The notes: generated by a model not told the origin, from the letters alone. Shown: positions 1 to 11,448, counted from the first letter of the stretch. The stretch is 64,000 bases of DNA from Hippasteria phrygiana (GCA_037893225.1 JAZGUH010000323.1:2666001-2730000), one strand, 5' to 3'. A program made the numbers and translations.

Positions 1-3000
1 GAAGAACAGGTCTATGAATCTTTAGAAGCCGATCCACTTGATTATGGTGCGAACTCAGAAATGAAACAAGCAGCTTCTCCGCTATTGTTAAGCAATCCAT
101 GGTGGTCAGGTCAACCATTACAAAGTTCGAACATCTTTGATACACCCCTTGAGGAGATCAATCTCACCCTGCCGCCCCCAGTAGTGCCCATCACCTCAAG
201 CTCTTTGGCTGTTACTCACCCAAACCCATTTACGTCTCCTGTCATCCAGCCGGCCGATCACACCCCACAAGCGTCTCCTGTCGACCGGCCAGCCCATCTC
301 AACCCACAATCGTCTCCTGTCAGTCAGCCAGTTGATTCCAACTTGGAACCCTCCCCTGTGAGTCAACCAGCCCATCCCAACCCTCAAGCGTCTCCTGTCG
401 GTGCCACCCAACACCTTCAACCGCAACCAGTGAACATAATGACTGAGATGGGAAACATCCTGTTCAGAAAGGAGTTGTTAGCCTTGAGCCTTCGAACCTT
501 CAATGATTCTACAGCCATGTACAGACCCTGGAAGGCTTCGATTGTCAGTACAGTAAGGGAACTGAACATACCACCTTCACAAGAACTGAATCTTGTCATG
601 AAATGGTTGGGGAACGACTCAAGGAAACTGGTGGAACCACTACACTCAGTCTACATTGACCAACCTGCAGAGGCATTAAAGCAAATTTGGGGCTTGCTGG
701 ATGATAAGTATGGCTCCCCAGAAGCCATAGAATCAAATGTCATGATACGTCTTCAGGAATTTCCAAAGCTTTCAGCAAAGGAATCTACTAAACTTCTCCA
801 GCTTGACCACTTGCTCCTGGAGGTTTTGCACCTCAAGAAGTCAGGGAAGTACCCCGGGCTAGCGAGTTTAGACTCCGCACATGGCAGTAACCCCATAGTT
901 CAAAAGCTATCACCAGGACTGCAAGACAAGTGGATGATACATGGATCAAAATACAAGAGTTTCAATGCCAGGTTATTCCCACCATTTGAAGTGTTTCATG
1001 GTTTCATCCATTCAGAAGCAAAGATGCGAAGCGACGCAAGTTTTCTCGTTGGTCGACCCTGTGCGGCATCGGAGTCTATTGGCCCTAGCAACACGGTGAA
1101 GTCTACCAAACCAGTCAGTGTTCGGAAGACAGAGGTCATCAATGCTACCAAGCCTAGGGGAGCAAACTTGCAGATGTGTATTCTGCATAACTCACAACAC
1201 CCACTGCACGAGTGTCGGCTCTTCCGAAAGAAACCCCTACAGGAACGCAAACAGCTGTTGAAAGAGTTGGGGGTGTGTTACAAGTGTTGTATGACCACGA
1301 AACATGTTGCCAGAAACTGCAAAAACCCCATCAAATGTGAAGATTGTGGCAGCGATAGACATGTTACCGCCCTTCACGCCCGCATACCTCCACAATCATC
1401 ACAAGAACAGAGTGGTAGCAAAGGCGCAGACAAAAACGCAGGCTCATCAACTGAGATTACCAATGCATGCACGGATGTGTGCGGCTTCTTTCCTGGTGGA
1501 AAGTCCTGTGCAAAGATATGCAAGGTGGAAGTGTACAGAGAAGATCGGCAAGAGCAGACCGTTCCAGCATATGCAGTAATTGACGATCAAAGCAACTCGA
1601 CCCTAGCAAAAGCCGGACTCTTTGACCTTCTTGGAATATCCTCTCCACCCACCACCTACGCAATGAAAACGTGTGCTGGCTCAAGTGAGGTCACAGGACG
1701 AGACACAGCTAAGCTCTGGATCAAGTCGACAGATGGTCGAACATGTATCAAGTTGCCCTTCGTGAGAGAGTGCGATATGATTCCAGACAAGTTGGACGAG
1801 ATACCATCACCAGAAGTTGCTCGACACCATCCACATCTCCAAAGAATTGCCAACGAGATAGGGCCAATCGACCTTGCGATTCCCATTCTGCTCCTCATCG
1901 GGAGAGATGTGCTGCAAGCGCACAAAGTTAGAGAACAAATCAACGGACCTGATAATGCCCCATATGCACAACGATTGGACCTTGGATGGGTCATTGTCGG
2001 CGATGTCTGTTTGGATGGACTCCACAAGAAAGATAGTATATCAGTCTACAAGACCGAACTTCTGCACAACACTGGACGCCCGAGCACTGTTTTCGAGCCA
2101 TGTCGAAGCTCCATCCAAGTTTGTGACCTCTACGAACGTAGCGTCAGCCAGCCAACAGTTCCTGATCTTTTTGATTTGGGAGAAGACTCGATCAGTCCCT
2201 CGAGAGAAGAGGCACAGTTCTTGAGTTTGATGAAATCCAAAGGGAGACTCAATGAAGATGGTCAGTGGCAAGCCCCACTTCCTTTCAGACCAACAAGACC
2301 AAAGCTGCCCAATAACAGAGAGATGGCATGGAAAAGAGCCAAGTCCCTCCATGCAAGCCTATCTAAAGATCCCAAGAAAAAGGAACACTTAGTTACCTTC
2401 ATGAAAGGAATCATTGACAAGGGACACGCAGAGAAGGCATCGCCCATTGCAGATGATGTAGAATGCTGGTATCTTCCGCTGTTTGGGGTTTATAATCCGA
2501 ACAAGCCTGACAAGATAAGGGGAGTATTCGACTCTTCAGCATCGTTTGAAGGGTTGTCTCTGAATCAAGTCCTCCTCAAAGGCCCTGACCTTACCAACAA
2601 TCTGTTGGGGGTTCTGTTGAGGTTCAGAACTGGGCGAGTTGCGGTGTGCGCTGACATTGAAAGCATGTTCTACTGCTTCAAAGTCCCTCCAGGGCATAGA
2701 GACTATTTGAGGTTCTTCTGGTATGAAGACAACGTGTTTGGCCGGAAGATGATTGAATACCGCATGTGTGTCCATGTGTTCGGTAACAAGCCCTCCCCTT
2801 CAGTTGCAAACTACGGGCTCCGTGCTATCGTGGAGGATGCTGACCCAGATGTGAAAGAGTTTGTAATGAGGAACTTTTATGTGGATGATGGTCTTAAGTC
2901 ATGCGACGACCCCCAAACGGCTGTGTCACTGTTGAAACGCACCCAGAAAGCCCTGATGGAAATAGGCAAGGTCAGACTACACAAAATCGCCTCAAACAGC

Positions 3001-5469
3001 CAGCAAGTCCTGAGTGAGTTCCGCAAAGGCGACATTGCCAAAGACATCGCCGAGCTTGACATCAAAGGAGGTGATGTGCCTCTCCAAAGAAGTCTGGGAC
3101 TGGAGTGGAGACTGCATGATGATGTGTTCACATTCTCCCGACACTACGAAGAAAGGCCCTTCACTAAGCGTGGTGTCTTGGCAGTCATTAACAGTGTCTT
3201 TGACCCTCTTGGATTTCTCTCCCCGGTCTTGTTGAAAGGAAGAGCCTTACTTCGCCACATGCTCGCAGTTGGTGCAGACTGGGACGATCCATTGCCTGCA
3301 AGCTTTCGCAATGAATGGGAGGCATGGAAGGCAGACTTGGGGAAATTGTCCAAGCTGCAGGTACCACGTGCATACTCTAACGTCATGAGAAGTCACATAC
3401 TCAAGGAAAATGTACATGTGTTTTGTGACGCATCTGAACAGGCAGTTGCCGCAGTGGTGTACCTACACATGATCACTCATCAAGGCGACCAAGTTGGATT
3501 TGTACTTGGGAAGTCTCGCATCGCACCAAAACAGGGCTATACAATCCCTCGTCTTGAATTGTGTTCTGCTGTCCTGGCTATTGAATTAGCTAAAACTGTG
3601 TCAAGGGATCTTGACTTCTCCCCTGCCAACTTCTCTTACCACTCAGATAGCAAGGTGGTTTTGGGCTACATCAACAACACCACAAGAAGGTTCCACACCT
3701 TTGTGGCAAATCGGGTTGATAAGGTACTGCAGTTCAGCACCCCTCAGCAATGGTGTTATGTGGCATCAGAGAATAACCCTGCAGATCAAGGGACAAGATG
3801 CATGGAGGCATCTAAACTTCCCAATTGTTCGTGGTTGACAGGTCCCAAGCAGTGGCATAACAGAGACGTTGCGTCCGAAAGTCCCTTGAGCTTTCCCCTC
3901 ATCGAACCGGAACAAGACAAGGAACTGAGACGGGAGGAGATTGGAGTCATGAAGACAGAGGTGAATCGTGCAAGCCTGTCTACAAGGGCCGAAAAGTTCT
4001 CAACTTGGAGGTCCTTCATCCGGGCGTTGATGCTATTGACCCATATTGTGCGATGTTTCAAGGGCGCAGAGGCTTCATGTCTCTGCAAGGGTTGGCACCA
4101 CTGCTGTTTGAGAGATAGTCGGTTGAGGCTTCAGGTCAAGAGAACAGTTCTTCAGAGTCTCCAGGAGAAGCACTACCATCGCGAGATAACTTGTCTCAAG
4201 GAACACAGACCCTTACCCAAGGATTCTGTGCTACTGGACCTCAACCCAGTTATGAATGAAGACAGCATAATCTGTGTAGGTGGGCGTCTGAAGAACTGCA
4301 ACATTCCTGTGAAGCTCAAACACCCCGTCGTTTTACCAGGGAGATGCCATACTGCCTCTCTACTTGTGCAACACTTTCACAATGATATCCATCATCAGGG
4401 AAGGCATTTGACAGAAGGTGCAATTAGGGAAGCAGGGTTCTGGATCACCGGTTGTAAAAGACTTGTGTCTTCTGTCATTCATCACTGTGTTCCCTGCAGG
4501 AGACTCAGAGGAGCACAAACGACACAACGCATGGCTGACCTGCCTGAGGACAGACTGTCATGTGAACCTGCCTTCACAAATGTGGGCCTAGACTGCTTTG
4601 GGCCCTGGGAGGTCGTAGCAAGAAGAACGCGAGGTGGTATTGCTAAGAGCAAACGATGGGCCGTCATGTTCTCTTGTCTGTCGTCCAGAGCCGTCCACAT
4701 TGAAGTTATTGAAGAGATGTCAACTTCGTCATTTATCAATGCCCTGCGAAGATTTACTGCCCTCAGGGGTCCAATCCGCACACTTAGATCGGACCAAGGA
4801 ACTAACTTTGTAGGCGCCATTCAAGAGCTTCAGTCCTTCCTGACATCCAATAACATGGAATGGAAGTTGAACCCTCCCCATGCATCTCATATGGGGGGAG
4901 CATGGGAAAGGTTGATAGGAGTAACCCGCAGAGTCCTCGATGGTATGTGTTTGAACAACACGAACAAGAACATGACGCATGAAGTCCTTGTGACTTTAAT
5001 GGCTGAAGTGTGCGGGATCATCAACTCGAGGCCCTTACTACCACTCAGCACTGATCCGGAAGATGTGGTGTACCTAACTCCTACCATGCTGTTGACACAG
5101 AAGCACCCTTGCATCGAAGAGATCGTCATCGAGAACAAGAAACAAAACATGTACAAGGCCCAGTGGAAGTTGGTACAGATCATGGCCGATCAATTTTGGA
5201 CCAAGTGGAAGGCTGAATACCTCCCAACTCTTCAAACGAGGCGAAAATGGAAAGAGAAGCAAAGGAATGTCAAAGTCGGCGATGTGGTGTTGCTTCGAGA
5301 CAAGGGATCAAAGAGAACCCAGTGGCCTATGGGGGTGATTGACGGTTTGTGCACCGCAGACGATGGGTGTGTCAGAGAGGTCAGTGTGCGCCTGCCTTCT
5401 ACTGGAAGAACCTACGTCCGCCCCATACACGAACTTGTGATGTTGGTTGAGTCTCAAGGGTGTCAGTAA
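1..5469 (+). CDS. BEL/Pao retrotransposon Gag-Pol polyprotein, 5'-truncated by window edge
   Basis: One unbroken frame enters from the left edge (the first 20 codons have no stop) and ends at a TAA at 5467-5469. Residues below count from the first ATG at 61. Order seen: a Pro/Ser-rich N-terminus with about four degenerate repeats around a 'QASPV' core (about 60-115); a Gag-like helical region (about 140-330); Cys/His knuckles (about 372-440, including CYKC); a retropepsin-like site VIDDQS (Asp508/509); a reverse transcriptase with YVDD (940-943); RNase H (VFCDAS near 1120, HSDSK near 1195); an integrase HHCC finger; the integrase catalytic triad D1511, D1578, E1616; and a basic C-terminal domain (about 1720-1790) typical of Pao integrases. 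This order (protease before RT, integrase last) and YVDD are BEL/Pao hallmarks. The enzyme set reverse-transcribes the element RNA and integrates the cDNA. No envelope gene is seen. The absence of stops suggests a young copy. Confidence 0.96.
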   Translation, partial: EEQVYESLEADPLDYGANSEMKQAASPLLLSNPWWSGQPLQSSNIFDTPLEEINLTLPPPVVPITSSSLAVTHPNPFTSPVIQPADHTPQASPVDRPAHLNPQSSPVSQPVDSNLEPSPVSQPAHPNPQASPVGATQHLQPQPVNIMTEMGNILFRKELLALSLRTFNDSTAMYRPWKASIVSTVRELNIPPSQELNLVMKWLGNDSRKLVEPLHSVYIDQPAEALKQIWGLLDDKYGSPEAIESNVMIRLQEFPKLSAKESTKLLQLDHLLLEVLHLKKSGKYPGLASLDSAHGSNPIVQKLSPGLQDKWMIHGSKYKSFNARLFPPFEVFHGFIHSEAKMRSDASFLVGRPCAASESIGPSNTVKSTKPVSVRKTEVINATKPRGANLQMCILHNSQHPLHECRLFRKKPLQERKQLLKELGVCYKCCMTTKHVARNCKNPIKCEDCGSDRHVTALHARIPPQSSQEQSGSKGADKNAGSSTEITNACTDVCGFFPGGKSCAKICKVEVYREDRQEQTVPAYAVIDDQSNSTLAKAGLFDLLGISSPPTTYAMKTCAGSSEVTGRDTAKLWIKSTDGRTCIKLPFVRECDMIPDKLDEIPSPEVARHHPHLQRIANEIGPIDLAIPILLLIGRDVLQAHKVREQINGPDNAPYAQRLDLGWVIVGDVCLDGLHKKDSISVYKTELLHNTGRPSTVFEPCRSSIQVCDLYERSVSQPTVPDLFDLGEDSISPSREEAQFLSLMKSKGRLNEDGQWQAPLPFRPTRPKLPNNREMAWKRAKSLHASLSKDPKKKEHLVTFMKGIIDKGHAEKASPIADDVECWYLPLFGVYNPNKPDKIRGVFDSSASFEGLSLNQVLLKGPDLTNNLLGVLLRFRTGRVAVCADIESMFYCFKVPPGHRDYLRFFWYEDNVFGRKMIEYRMCVHVFGNKPSPSVANYGLRAIVEDADPDVKEFVMRNFYVDDGLKSCDDPQTAVSLLKRTQKALMEIGKVRLHKIASNSQQVLSEFRKGDIAKDIAELDIKGGDVPLQRSLGLEWRLHDDVFTFSRHYEERPFTKRGVLAVINSVFDPLGFLSPVLLKGRALLRHMLAVGADWDDPLPASFRNEWEAWKADLGKLSKLQVPRAYSNVMRSHILKENVHVFCDASEQAVAAVVYLHMITHQGDQVGFVLGKSRIAPKQGYTIPRLELCSAVLAIELAKTVSRDLDFSPANFSYHSDSKVVLGYINNTTRRFHTFVANRVDKVLQFSTPQQWCYVASENNPADQGTRCMEASKLPNCSWLTGPKQWHNRDVASESPLSFPLIEPEQDKELRREEIGVMKTEVNRASLSTRAEKFSTWRSFIRALMLLTHIVRCFKGAEASCLCKGWHHCCLRDSRLRLQVKRTVLQSLQEKHYHREITCLKEHRPLPKDSVLLDLNPVMNEDSIICVGGRLKNCNIPVKLKHPVVLPGRCHTASLLVQHFHNDIHHQGRHLTEGAIREAGFWITGCKRLVSSVIHHCVPCRRLRGAQTTQRMADLPEDRLSCEPAFTNVGLDCFGPWEVVARRTRGGIAKSKRWAVMFSCLSSRAVHIEVIEEMSTSSFINALRRFTALRGPIRTLRSDQGTNFVGAIQELQSFLTSNNMEWKLNPPHASHMGGAWERLIGVTRRVLDGMCLNNTNKNMTHEVLVTLMAEVCGIINSRPLLPLSTDPEDVVYLTPTMLLTQKHPCIEEIVIENKKQNMYKAQWKLVQIMADQFWTKWKAEYLPTLQTRRKWKEKQRNVKVGDVVLLRDKGSKRTQWPMGVIDGLCTADDGCVREVSVRLPSTGRTYVRPIHELVMLVESQGCQ

Positions 5470-5699
5470 ACTGTCATCGACTATTGTTTGCGGGCCAGAA
5501 TAATGCCCAGTTCCAACCTGAGGGTAGTCCACCCCAATGATGGTTTTGCCATTGCACGTTTTCAGTGCATATACATGTATTCCTACGGATTTTGACAAGT
5601 TAGTTGTATTGTGAACTTTGTACAATGTACTTGCCTTTGTGGTTGCATGATCCTTAATAATTTGGTTTTATTGCGATGTTGCTCACATCACAGGGGGAG

Positions 5700-6748
5700 T
5701 GTGCTGATCGCAGTTTCGGTTGTCAGTGTTCACTTTATGCCTTCTGTGCGACTGTTAAGTAGCAACAGCGCCCTCTTGAGTTTGCAGGGTTTTGGGCGTC
5801 CGCCGACCAAACACGTCGGTATTTTAGTACAAGCGTTTCTGTGTTTTTCTGTCTTTTTGGCACCTTTTGCAATTTGAAGAATACGTTCACAGTACTGTTG
5901 ATAATTGCCAGTGAGTTTGATACAGTTTGCTTAAACTTGGATGTAACTTAAGAATATTCAATTGTGCCTTATCCATGATTTTGTGTGAAGTTCTCTTTTC
6001 CGTAGGGGGCAGCCATGTTTGTTTTCACTACGCTCCCATATGTACTGTATGCATTAATTTTCATTGTTCGATTTTATAATTGTCCTGTATCCAAAGTTTG
6101 GTGTAGGAGCAGTTCTCATGCTGTTTATGTGCAGTAGTGGACTATTCGCCATAGACCCCTTTGTGTAAATTTGCTTGGATATTTACCTTGGACTTCTGGC
6201 GTGAAGTGTCATGTTTGTGCCATTCCTTTTAAGAAATGTTTCTTAAGTCAGTGTTCTTCATTTGATGTTCTGATTGTTAAAATAGCTTATTGGTCATTCA
6301 CTCTAGGTTACGATACACTGATTTCTTGCTCTCAAAGTTTGGCGGCCTTTGTACGTTTGGAGACACAACAGCTCTGTAAGTCTTTTTCATGTACATGTAC
6401 TTTATAGTTTGATTTGCCCACACGTGTTGTTCCTTTTGGAAAATCTCAGAAGCATAATGTTTATTGCCATTGGATGATGCAATTGTATTTGTGTACTACA
6501 TGTGTCATTTATATACAAGTAAGTTTTTACCATTCCGTTCTGAAATTCCGGTATATGGGATGTACTTGTTATGAATGTTTGTTACCTGCTGCATGGCTTG
6601 TGCTGTATTATTATGTAAGGAAAATCATTTTCTATTTTCCTTCTTTGGTTGTTTTACAGTTTACCGTACGCACAGTCAAGGAATAAATCTTTGAATCTAC
6701 ATTGGTGTCCGTGTGCTGGTTAACTAACTGGATAGGGGGCGTCCCACA
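5700..6748 (+). repeat. Probable 3' LTR of the BEL/Pao element
   Basis: It starts with TGTGCTGATCG directly after a polypurine tract and ends at GTCCCACA, giving TG...CA ends and about 1.05 kb. It carries AATAAA at 6682-6687, about 60 bp before the proposed end, as expected for an LTR poly(A) site. The 3' boundary is inferred from the dinucleotide alone because the partner LTR is not in the window. Confidence 0.6.
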
Positions 6749-6880
6749 CTCCCCGAGGCCAGAATAACAGCCGAGGGCAGTTGTTCCTAGGTATATCTCT
6801 CCCCCTTTCCCCCCACGTATATACATTCTCGCCTTTTCTTTTCTTTTAATAATTTTTTTATTTTCGCCACATCTATATAG

Positions 6881-7192
6881 AAATCTGGATTGCGCTTTGG
6901 CCGTTCAAGTTGTAGACGGCCGTCCGCTACCTTACCACTCCATCCATAGCCGTATCCCCAAACGTAACGCGAACGTATAGGCCTACTACGTATTCACATG
7001 TACACAGGCAGGCGCGCGCTATGGCTAGGACTAGAGGCGTCACAATGTTTATTTTGGATGTTCCACACATGTGCGCGCGCGTGCACGCACGGTTATTTAA
7101 AAATAACCAGTCAGCGTTGGAAATGGAGAGTGGAAATATGGCGGCTGCTGGCGACATCTGTTAAAGCGCGCAGCAGCCAATGTGCAATCCAA
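6881..7192. repeat. MITE family A, copy 1 (AATCTGGATTGCGC termini)
   Basis: About 0.3 kb begins AAATCTGGATTGCGCTTTGG and ends with a decayed inverse of the same word (TGTGCAATCCAAA). Interior blocks (CGTATCCCCAAACGTAACG, GGAAATATGGCGGCTGCTG) recur in copy 2 at 8242-8508 in the same orientation. No ORF is credible. Confidence 0.7.
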
Positions 7193-7606
7193 AGTGTGCT
7201 TAACAGCTCTATGAAATTGGCCCCTGTTCGTTTCACACGGATCGGGAGGTGATCCAGAGCCGAACGAAAACAAACTGGATCGCGAATCCCTCTCGCTATA
7301 TGTTGCATGCTGGGAGAATTTACTACACGATGTCGTCTGCTTCAGATTCTGTAGGGCTATTTTTATGATAAACTATTTAATATTTCCAGAAAAGTAAATC
7401 AATCGTACATAGCTTTATTAACAAAAATACACTGTAAAAGAATTATGAGTAAATACTTTCACAATAGCTCGTTAAATGCTTCAAATCTACGAAAAAATAC
7501 CTTCACTTTTCTCTGTCCGTCTCGCACGTCGCCATCTTGAATCTTGCGAACCCACCTCGCGAGCAGGATCACTAAAAACGTGATCCGGAGCAGCTGTCGA
7601 CGCTGC

Positions 7607-7762
7607 GGATCACTGATCGCGCTCCGGATCACTGATCGCGCTCCGGATCACTGATCGCGCTCCGGATCACTGAACGCGCTCCGGATCACTGATCGCGCTC
7701 CGGATCACTGATCGCGCTCCGGATCACTGATCGCGCTCCGGATCACTGATCGCGCTCCGGAT
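7607..7762. repeat. 19-bp minisatellite, 8 units
   Basis: Eight head-to-tail copies of GGATCACTGATCGCGCTCC are perfect except for one T-to-A change in unit 4. The array is flanked by diverged fragments of the same words. An inverted pair, TTCGTTTCAC near 7228 and GTGAAACAAAC near 7767, suggests it sits inside a small TIR element of about 0.55 kb. Confidence 0.93.
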
Positions 7763-8241
7763 CTGCGTGAAACAAACACGCCCTTAGATTTTAGGAGTTC
7801 GAGGCTGAGTTCGAGGCTGGAAATCGGGCCCAGTTCGCGGCTAGCTTTATTAGACAGGTCGCATGGAGCTATAGCTACAAAAAGGAGCTTTGTGTGCTTG
7901 TGAAATGCTCCTCGAAAATATGCTTGCAAATAGAAATACAGCTTAATTCTAACGCTCCTTAACGTACGTATAGAGCTAGAGAAGGAATTTGAGAGCTAAA
8001 AGATGGAAACTCACAAAACGAATTTCCAAAATTTCAAGCAAATTTTCTGTAAAATGCACTGGTCCCCGTTACAATCATGAAATTCGATTAGTTCGAGAAA
8101 CTCCAGGACCATTTTAGTGGAGGCCAAATTTCACGGCATCCGCCATTTTTCGACGGCTGGCTACACTAAATTACATTGTAGATTGTAGCCAGCGTATACA
8201 TATGCACACGTGTACGTATCACTGATGATCTCTATAAAAAA

Positions 8242-8508
8242 AAATCTGGATTGCGCTTTGGCCGTTCAAGTTGTAGACGGCCGTCCGCCACGTACATTAC
8301 CACTCCATCCATAGCCGTATCCCCAAACGTAACGCGAACGTATATGCCTATATACACAGGCAGGCGCGCTATGGCTAGGACTGGAGGCGTCACAATGTTT
8401 ATTTTTGATGTTCTACACATGCGCGCTGGAAATGGGGAGTGGAAATATGGCGGCTGCTGGCGACATCTGTGCGTAAAGCGTGCAGCGGCCAATGCGCAAT
8501 CCAGATTT
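8242..8508. repeat. MITE family A, copy 2
   Basis: Termini AAATCTGGATTGCGCTTTGG and, inverted, GCCAATGCGCAATCCAGATTT form an imperfect TIR of about 22 bp. The interior matches copy 1 at 6881-7192. No convincing target-site duplication was found; the flanks are A/T-rich. Confidence 0.75.
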
Positions 8509-8573
8509 TATACATGGAGGAGATCAGTGGTACGTATTTGTGCACAAACGGAGCTCTCCGGCTACATGCGTGT

Positions 8574-11050
8574 TGGTTCAAGACGACGGTGATCGATAAT
8601 GGATCGTGTAGCGTCGCCATTCGTTCCATGCAGTGCGCCCTCTGACGGTACGATTAGAATAACTCATGGGCTCGCACTATCGTCTTGGGAATCCTGCAAA
8701 ATGTGGGCGCGGCTGTAATTAATATGCAAATAAGTTTGTTTGTGTTAATATTCATAACCTTCGAACAACATGGCGCGTCAAGCAGTCGGCGACCCCATGC
8801 CATCATACGCGGCGATAGGTTTGTGGGAAGAAACCGAAGATCGTCGTATGTATACGCGTAGCCGAGTAGTTTTATACTAAGATCTTTGGAAGGAACATAA
8901 ACATATTTCTCTGTTAAATAAACGTGACACTGATGGTTTTATTGGGGATATCGTTGGGGATTATACTTCTGCATCACTTATGTGTGATTCATATGTCACA
9001 AGTAATACTCAAAAGCACTGTCGAGAATCACGGACACATTTTTCAAAGTGAAATTCGTACTCTGAAATTAAGTTCAATATAATGGTTTATGATGGTTTTA
9101 AATATCCCTATTTCCATTCATATTTGCCCCAACCACTCTTTCCTACGTATTTGCCCCAACCTCTCTAACTGGATGTAAGATTCGCCATGAGTAGCCTAGC
9201 TCGTACCCCGATTGTACTGAGACATAAGGCTCCCGGACTGCAAGAATTCCCGTCCTCGATCGGCTGCTAAAAAGGGCCTCGGGGGCTTGCTAAAAACAAA
9301 CGAATTAATACTGGCCCTGAGCGTCCTTCTTCAGCACCTCGTCGGTCAGGCTTTATCCAAAGCCAACTTGAGAGGTTTTGTCATGTATAATACTTCTATA
9401 GGCTGCGACGAGTGATTTGGAAATTGGAGGCGAAGTTGTTATTGAAATCAAAACAGAGAGGCACAGGTTCAAAAATTTAGTGTTTACCGAACCCAGTCAG
9501 TAAACACACCATGAAAAACACAAACCCTTCCTGCATAGATGAACACACGAAACGGTCGTTCCCAGTCACAGTTGTTGTGCGATAATCGCATATCGCGCGC
9601 TCGGTGACGTGACAATCATGGCTCGCCTCAACCTCGTTCCCATGGCTCACTTTATTTTTAACCTCGTTTCCAATATAGTAAGCCCTGGGATGGAAACTCC
9701 TTACTCGTGCCCTGATTGGATAGTGAAAATACAGCATTAGCTTATTAGCATATAGAGAAATTAAAACCGTACAGTTGGTGATTCCACTGTATTTCTTGAT
9801 GAAAGTTTGCCGCGCCAAAAGTGAAACTTTTGTTTGTATTTTTTAACGTTAGTGACTTTTCTGTAGTAGTAGTAGTAGTAGTAGTAGCATATATTCTCTG
9901 AAATTTCTGCAATAGTGACGCCCAGCTCCTCAAAAAATACACCCGTCAAATCTGATACTTGCATCTTGAAGTTAAATTGTGTTCCAAAAGCGACAAACGT
10001 GGGACGCACATCTGCATGGAAAGTCAGTGGACAAAAAAAGTTTTCCGCAATTGCTTTCACCGTAGCTTTCACACGAAGTGACACGTACAATGCCGAAGTC
10101 AAGTTGTGGAACGAAGGTCTATAAAACGGTGGAGGATGCACGGGGTCAACATCGCTAAACTGGCGTGCATGTAGTAGCAGTGGCAAATGATTCCTCAGAT
10201 CTCCTGGTCAGAGTGCTCCAGCTGCGAACGAAACGGCGGGTTTTTGGTCCTGTGTGCCAACGGCAAACGCCGCCCGCCATGCCGCAGTCCGAGGCCTGTT
10301 GCCCCGGCAAAAGCCTGTCCTTTTTTTAGGTTTTATCAAAACTGACAAGAGGAAGTCCGAAGCCTACTAGTAATTTGCCTCGAGTGTGCGCCACGTACAA
10401 GTGTATGTAACTTTGTTTTTTGTCCTTTTCATTTTGAGATAAATGACGCTTCGTTGATGCTCAACCATTTCAACCATTCTGATAACCCATGAACTGCATG
10501 TAGTTTGCCGCCTTTTTCACGATTTTACAATCAAGCTAATCAATCTAGTACCAAAGAGCCTATGCTGTGAATTCGACGAAGATGTGATGTGAAGTTTAAG
10601 AATTGCCATCAGACTACTACGTGCCCAGAATACATCGCTCACAGGGAGCCTAATTTGCATGCGTGTTCAAAAATCTTGCACATTTAAATGATCCCATACC
10701 AGGGTGAGAGAGCAGCTGTGGTGTCGGTGAGGGCGCTGCTCGACACCATGGGAACGAGGTTGGGCTCGCCTGGCCATGCATGTTTACATTTTAGCCCTAG
10801 ATCCCGACCCGTTAATATATTCAGGTCATCACATAATTCATATGCATGTTCAATTTGGAATCGCTGATTGGCTCCCTAGGAAAGCCTAGGGAGAAATAAA
10901 GAAAAAGTTAAACCGCTGATGCAGGATTCCCAAGACGACAGTGCGAGCCCATGAGTTGGTCTAATCGTACCGTCAGAGGGCGCACTGCACGGAACGAATA
11001 AACGCGACGCTACACGATCCATTATCGATCACTGTTGTCTTGAACCAAGA
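8574..11050. mobile_element. 2.5 kb TIR element with 12-bp direct flanks
   Basis: Left and right ends are inverted copies over about 140 bp (8574-8705 against 10917-11050), with few mismatches. Outer ends are TTGGTTCAAGAC on the left and GTCTTGAACCAAGA on the right. Both ends are bordered by the same direct word CTACATGCGTGT (8562-8573 and 11051-11062), from which a 9-bp target duplication can be drawn in several registers. Inside are a (GTA)8 run and a 141-codon minus ORF (9761-10186) with a Tyr run from the microsatellite, which I do not believe is coding. It has no transposase, so it is non-autonomous. Its ends resemble those of the element at 44,010-52,888. Confidence 0.82.
9863..9887 (+). 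repeat. (GTA)n microsatellite
   Basis: About eight uninterrupted GTA triplets lie inside the 2.5 kb TIR element. Confidence 0.95.
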
Positions 11051-11079
11051 CTACATGCGTGTACGATCTGGGCGTGGGC

Positions 11080-11143
11080 GAAGTGGCAAATGGGCAAAGT
11101 GGCAAATGGGCAAAGTGGCAAATGGGCGAAGTGGCAAATGGGC
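11080..11143 (+). repeat. 16-bp minisatellite, 4 units plus degenerate tail
   Basis: Four copies of AAGTGGCAAATGGGCR are followed to about 11310 by looser repeats of the words AAATGG and GCGAAGTGG. It lies 0.3 kb upstream of the iPGM start codon, so it falls in the likely promoter or 5' UTR. No TATA box could be assigned. Confidence 0.9.
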
Positions 11144-11448
11144 AACCTCGTTACCATGGGTACGATCTTGCGGCGCCATGTTTTCCTTGGATACGGCCGG
11201 ATGGAGTCGAGGATGGCAAAGTGCGAAGTGCTAAATGGAGAAATGGTAAATGGGCGAAATGGCAATTGGGCGATGTGGTTGTGGACGAAGTGGAAAATGG
11301 GCGAAGTGACTGTCAACTGTTGCTGCTTGTGCTAGTTTTGCGTGTGAAATCTTGCAGCAACGCTGAGGACCCAGTGACCGTACCGACCGGCGTTTAATTT
11401 TATTTTTGAGGAGCCTTTTACGGTAAAACGCATTCCTGCTACTGAAAA

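Larger units (their letters stand above)
1..6748 (+). mobile_element. BEL/Pao LTR retrotransposon (5' LTR outside window)
   Basis: The polyprotein frame is followed by about 220 bp of untranslated sequence, a purine tract (CAGGGGGAG at 5691-5699) and then a TG...CA bounded segment taken as the 3' LTR. The left LTR, primer-binding site and left target-site duplication lie before base 1, so the insertion cannot be verified by matching flanks. Confidence 0.85.

Noticed and set aside
7607..7762. CRISPR array
   Set aside because: Units are contiguous 19-mers with no spacers, in a eukaryotic intergenic region.
9761..10186. 141-codon minus-strand ORF in the 2.5 kb TIR element
   Set aside because: Its Tyr run comes from the (GTA)n microsatellite, no domain is recognisable, and the host element looks non-autonomous.
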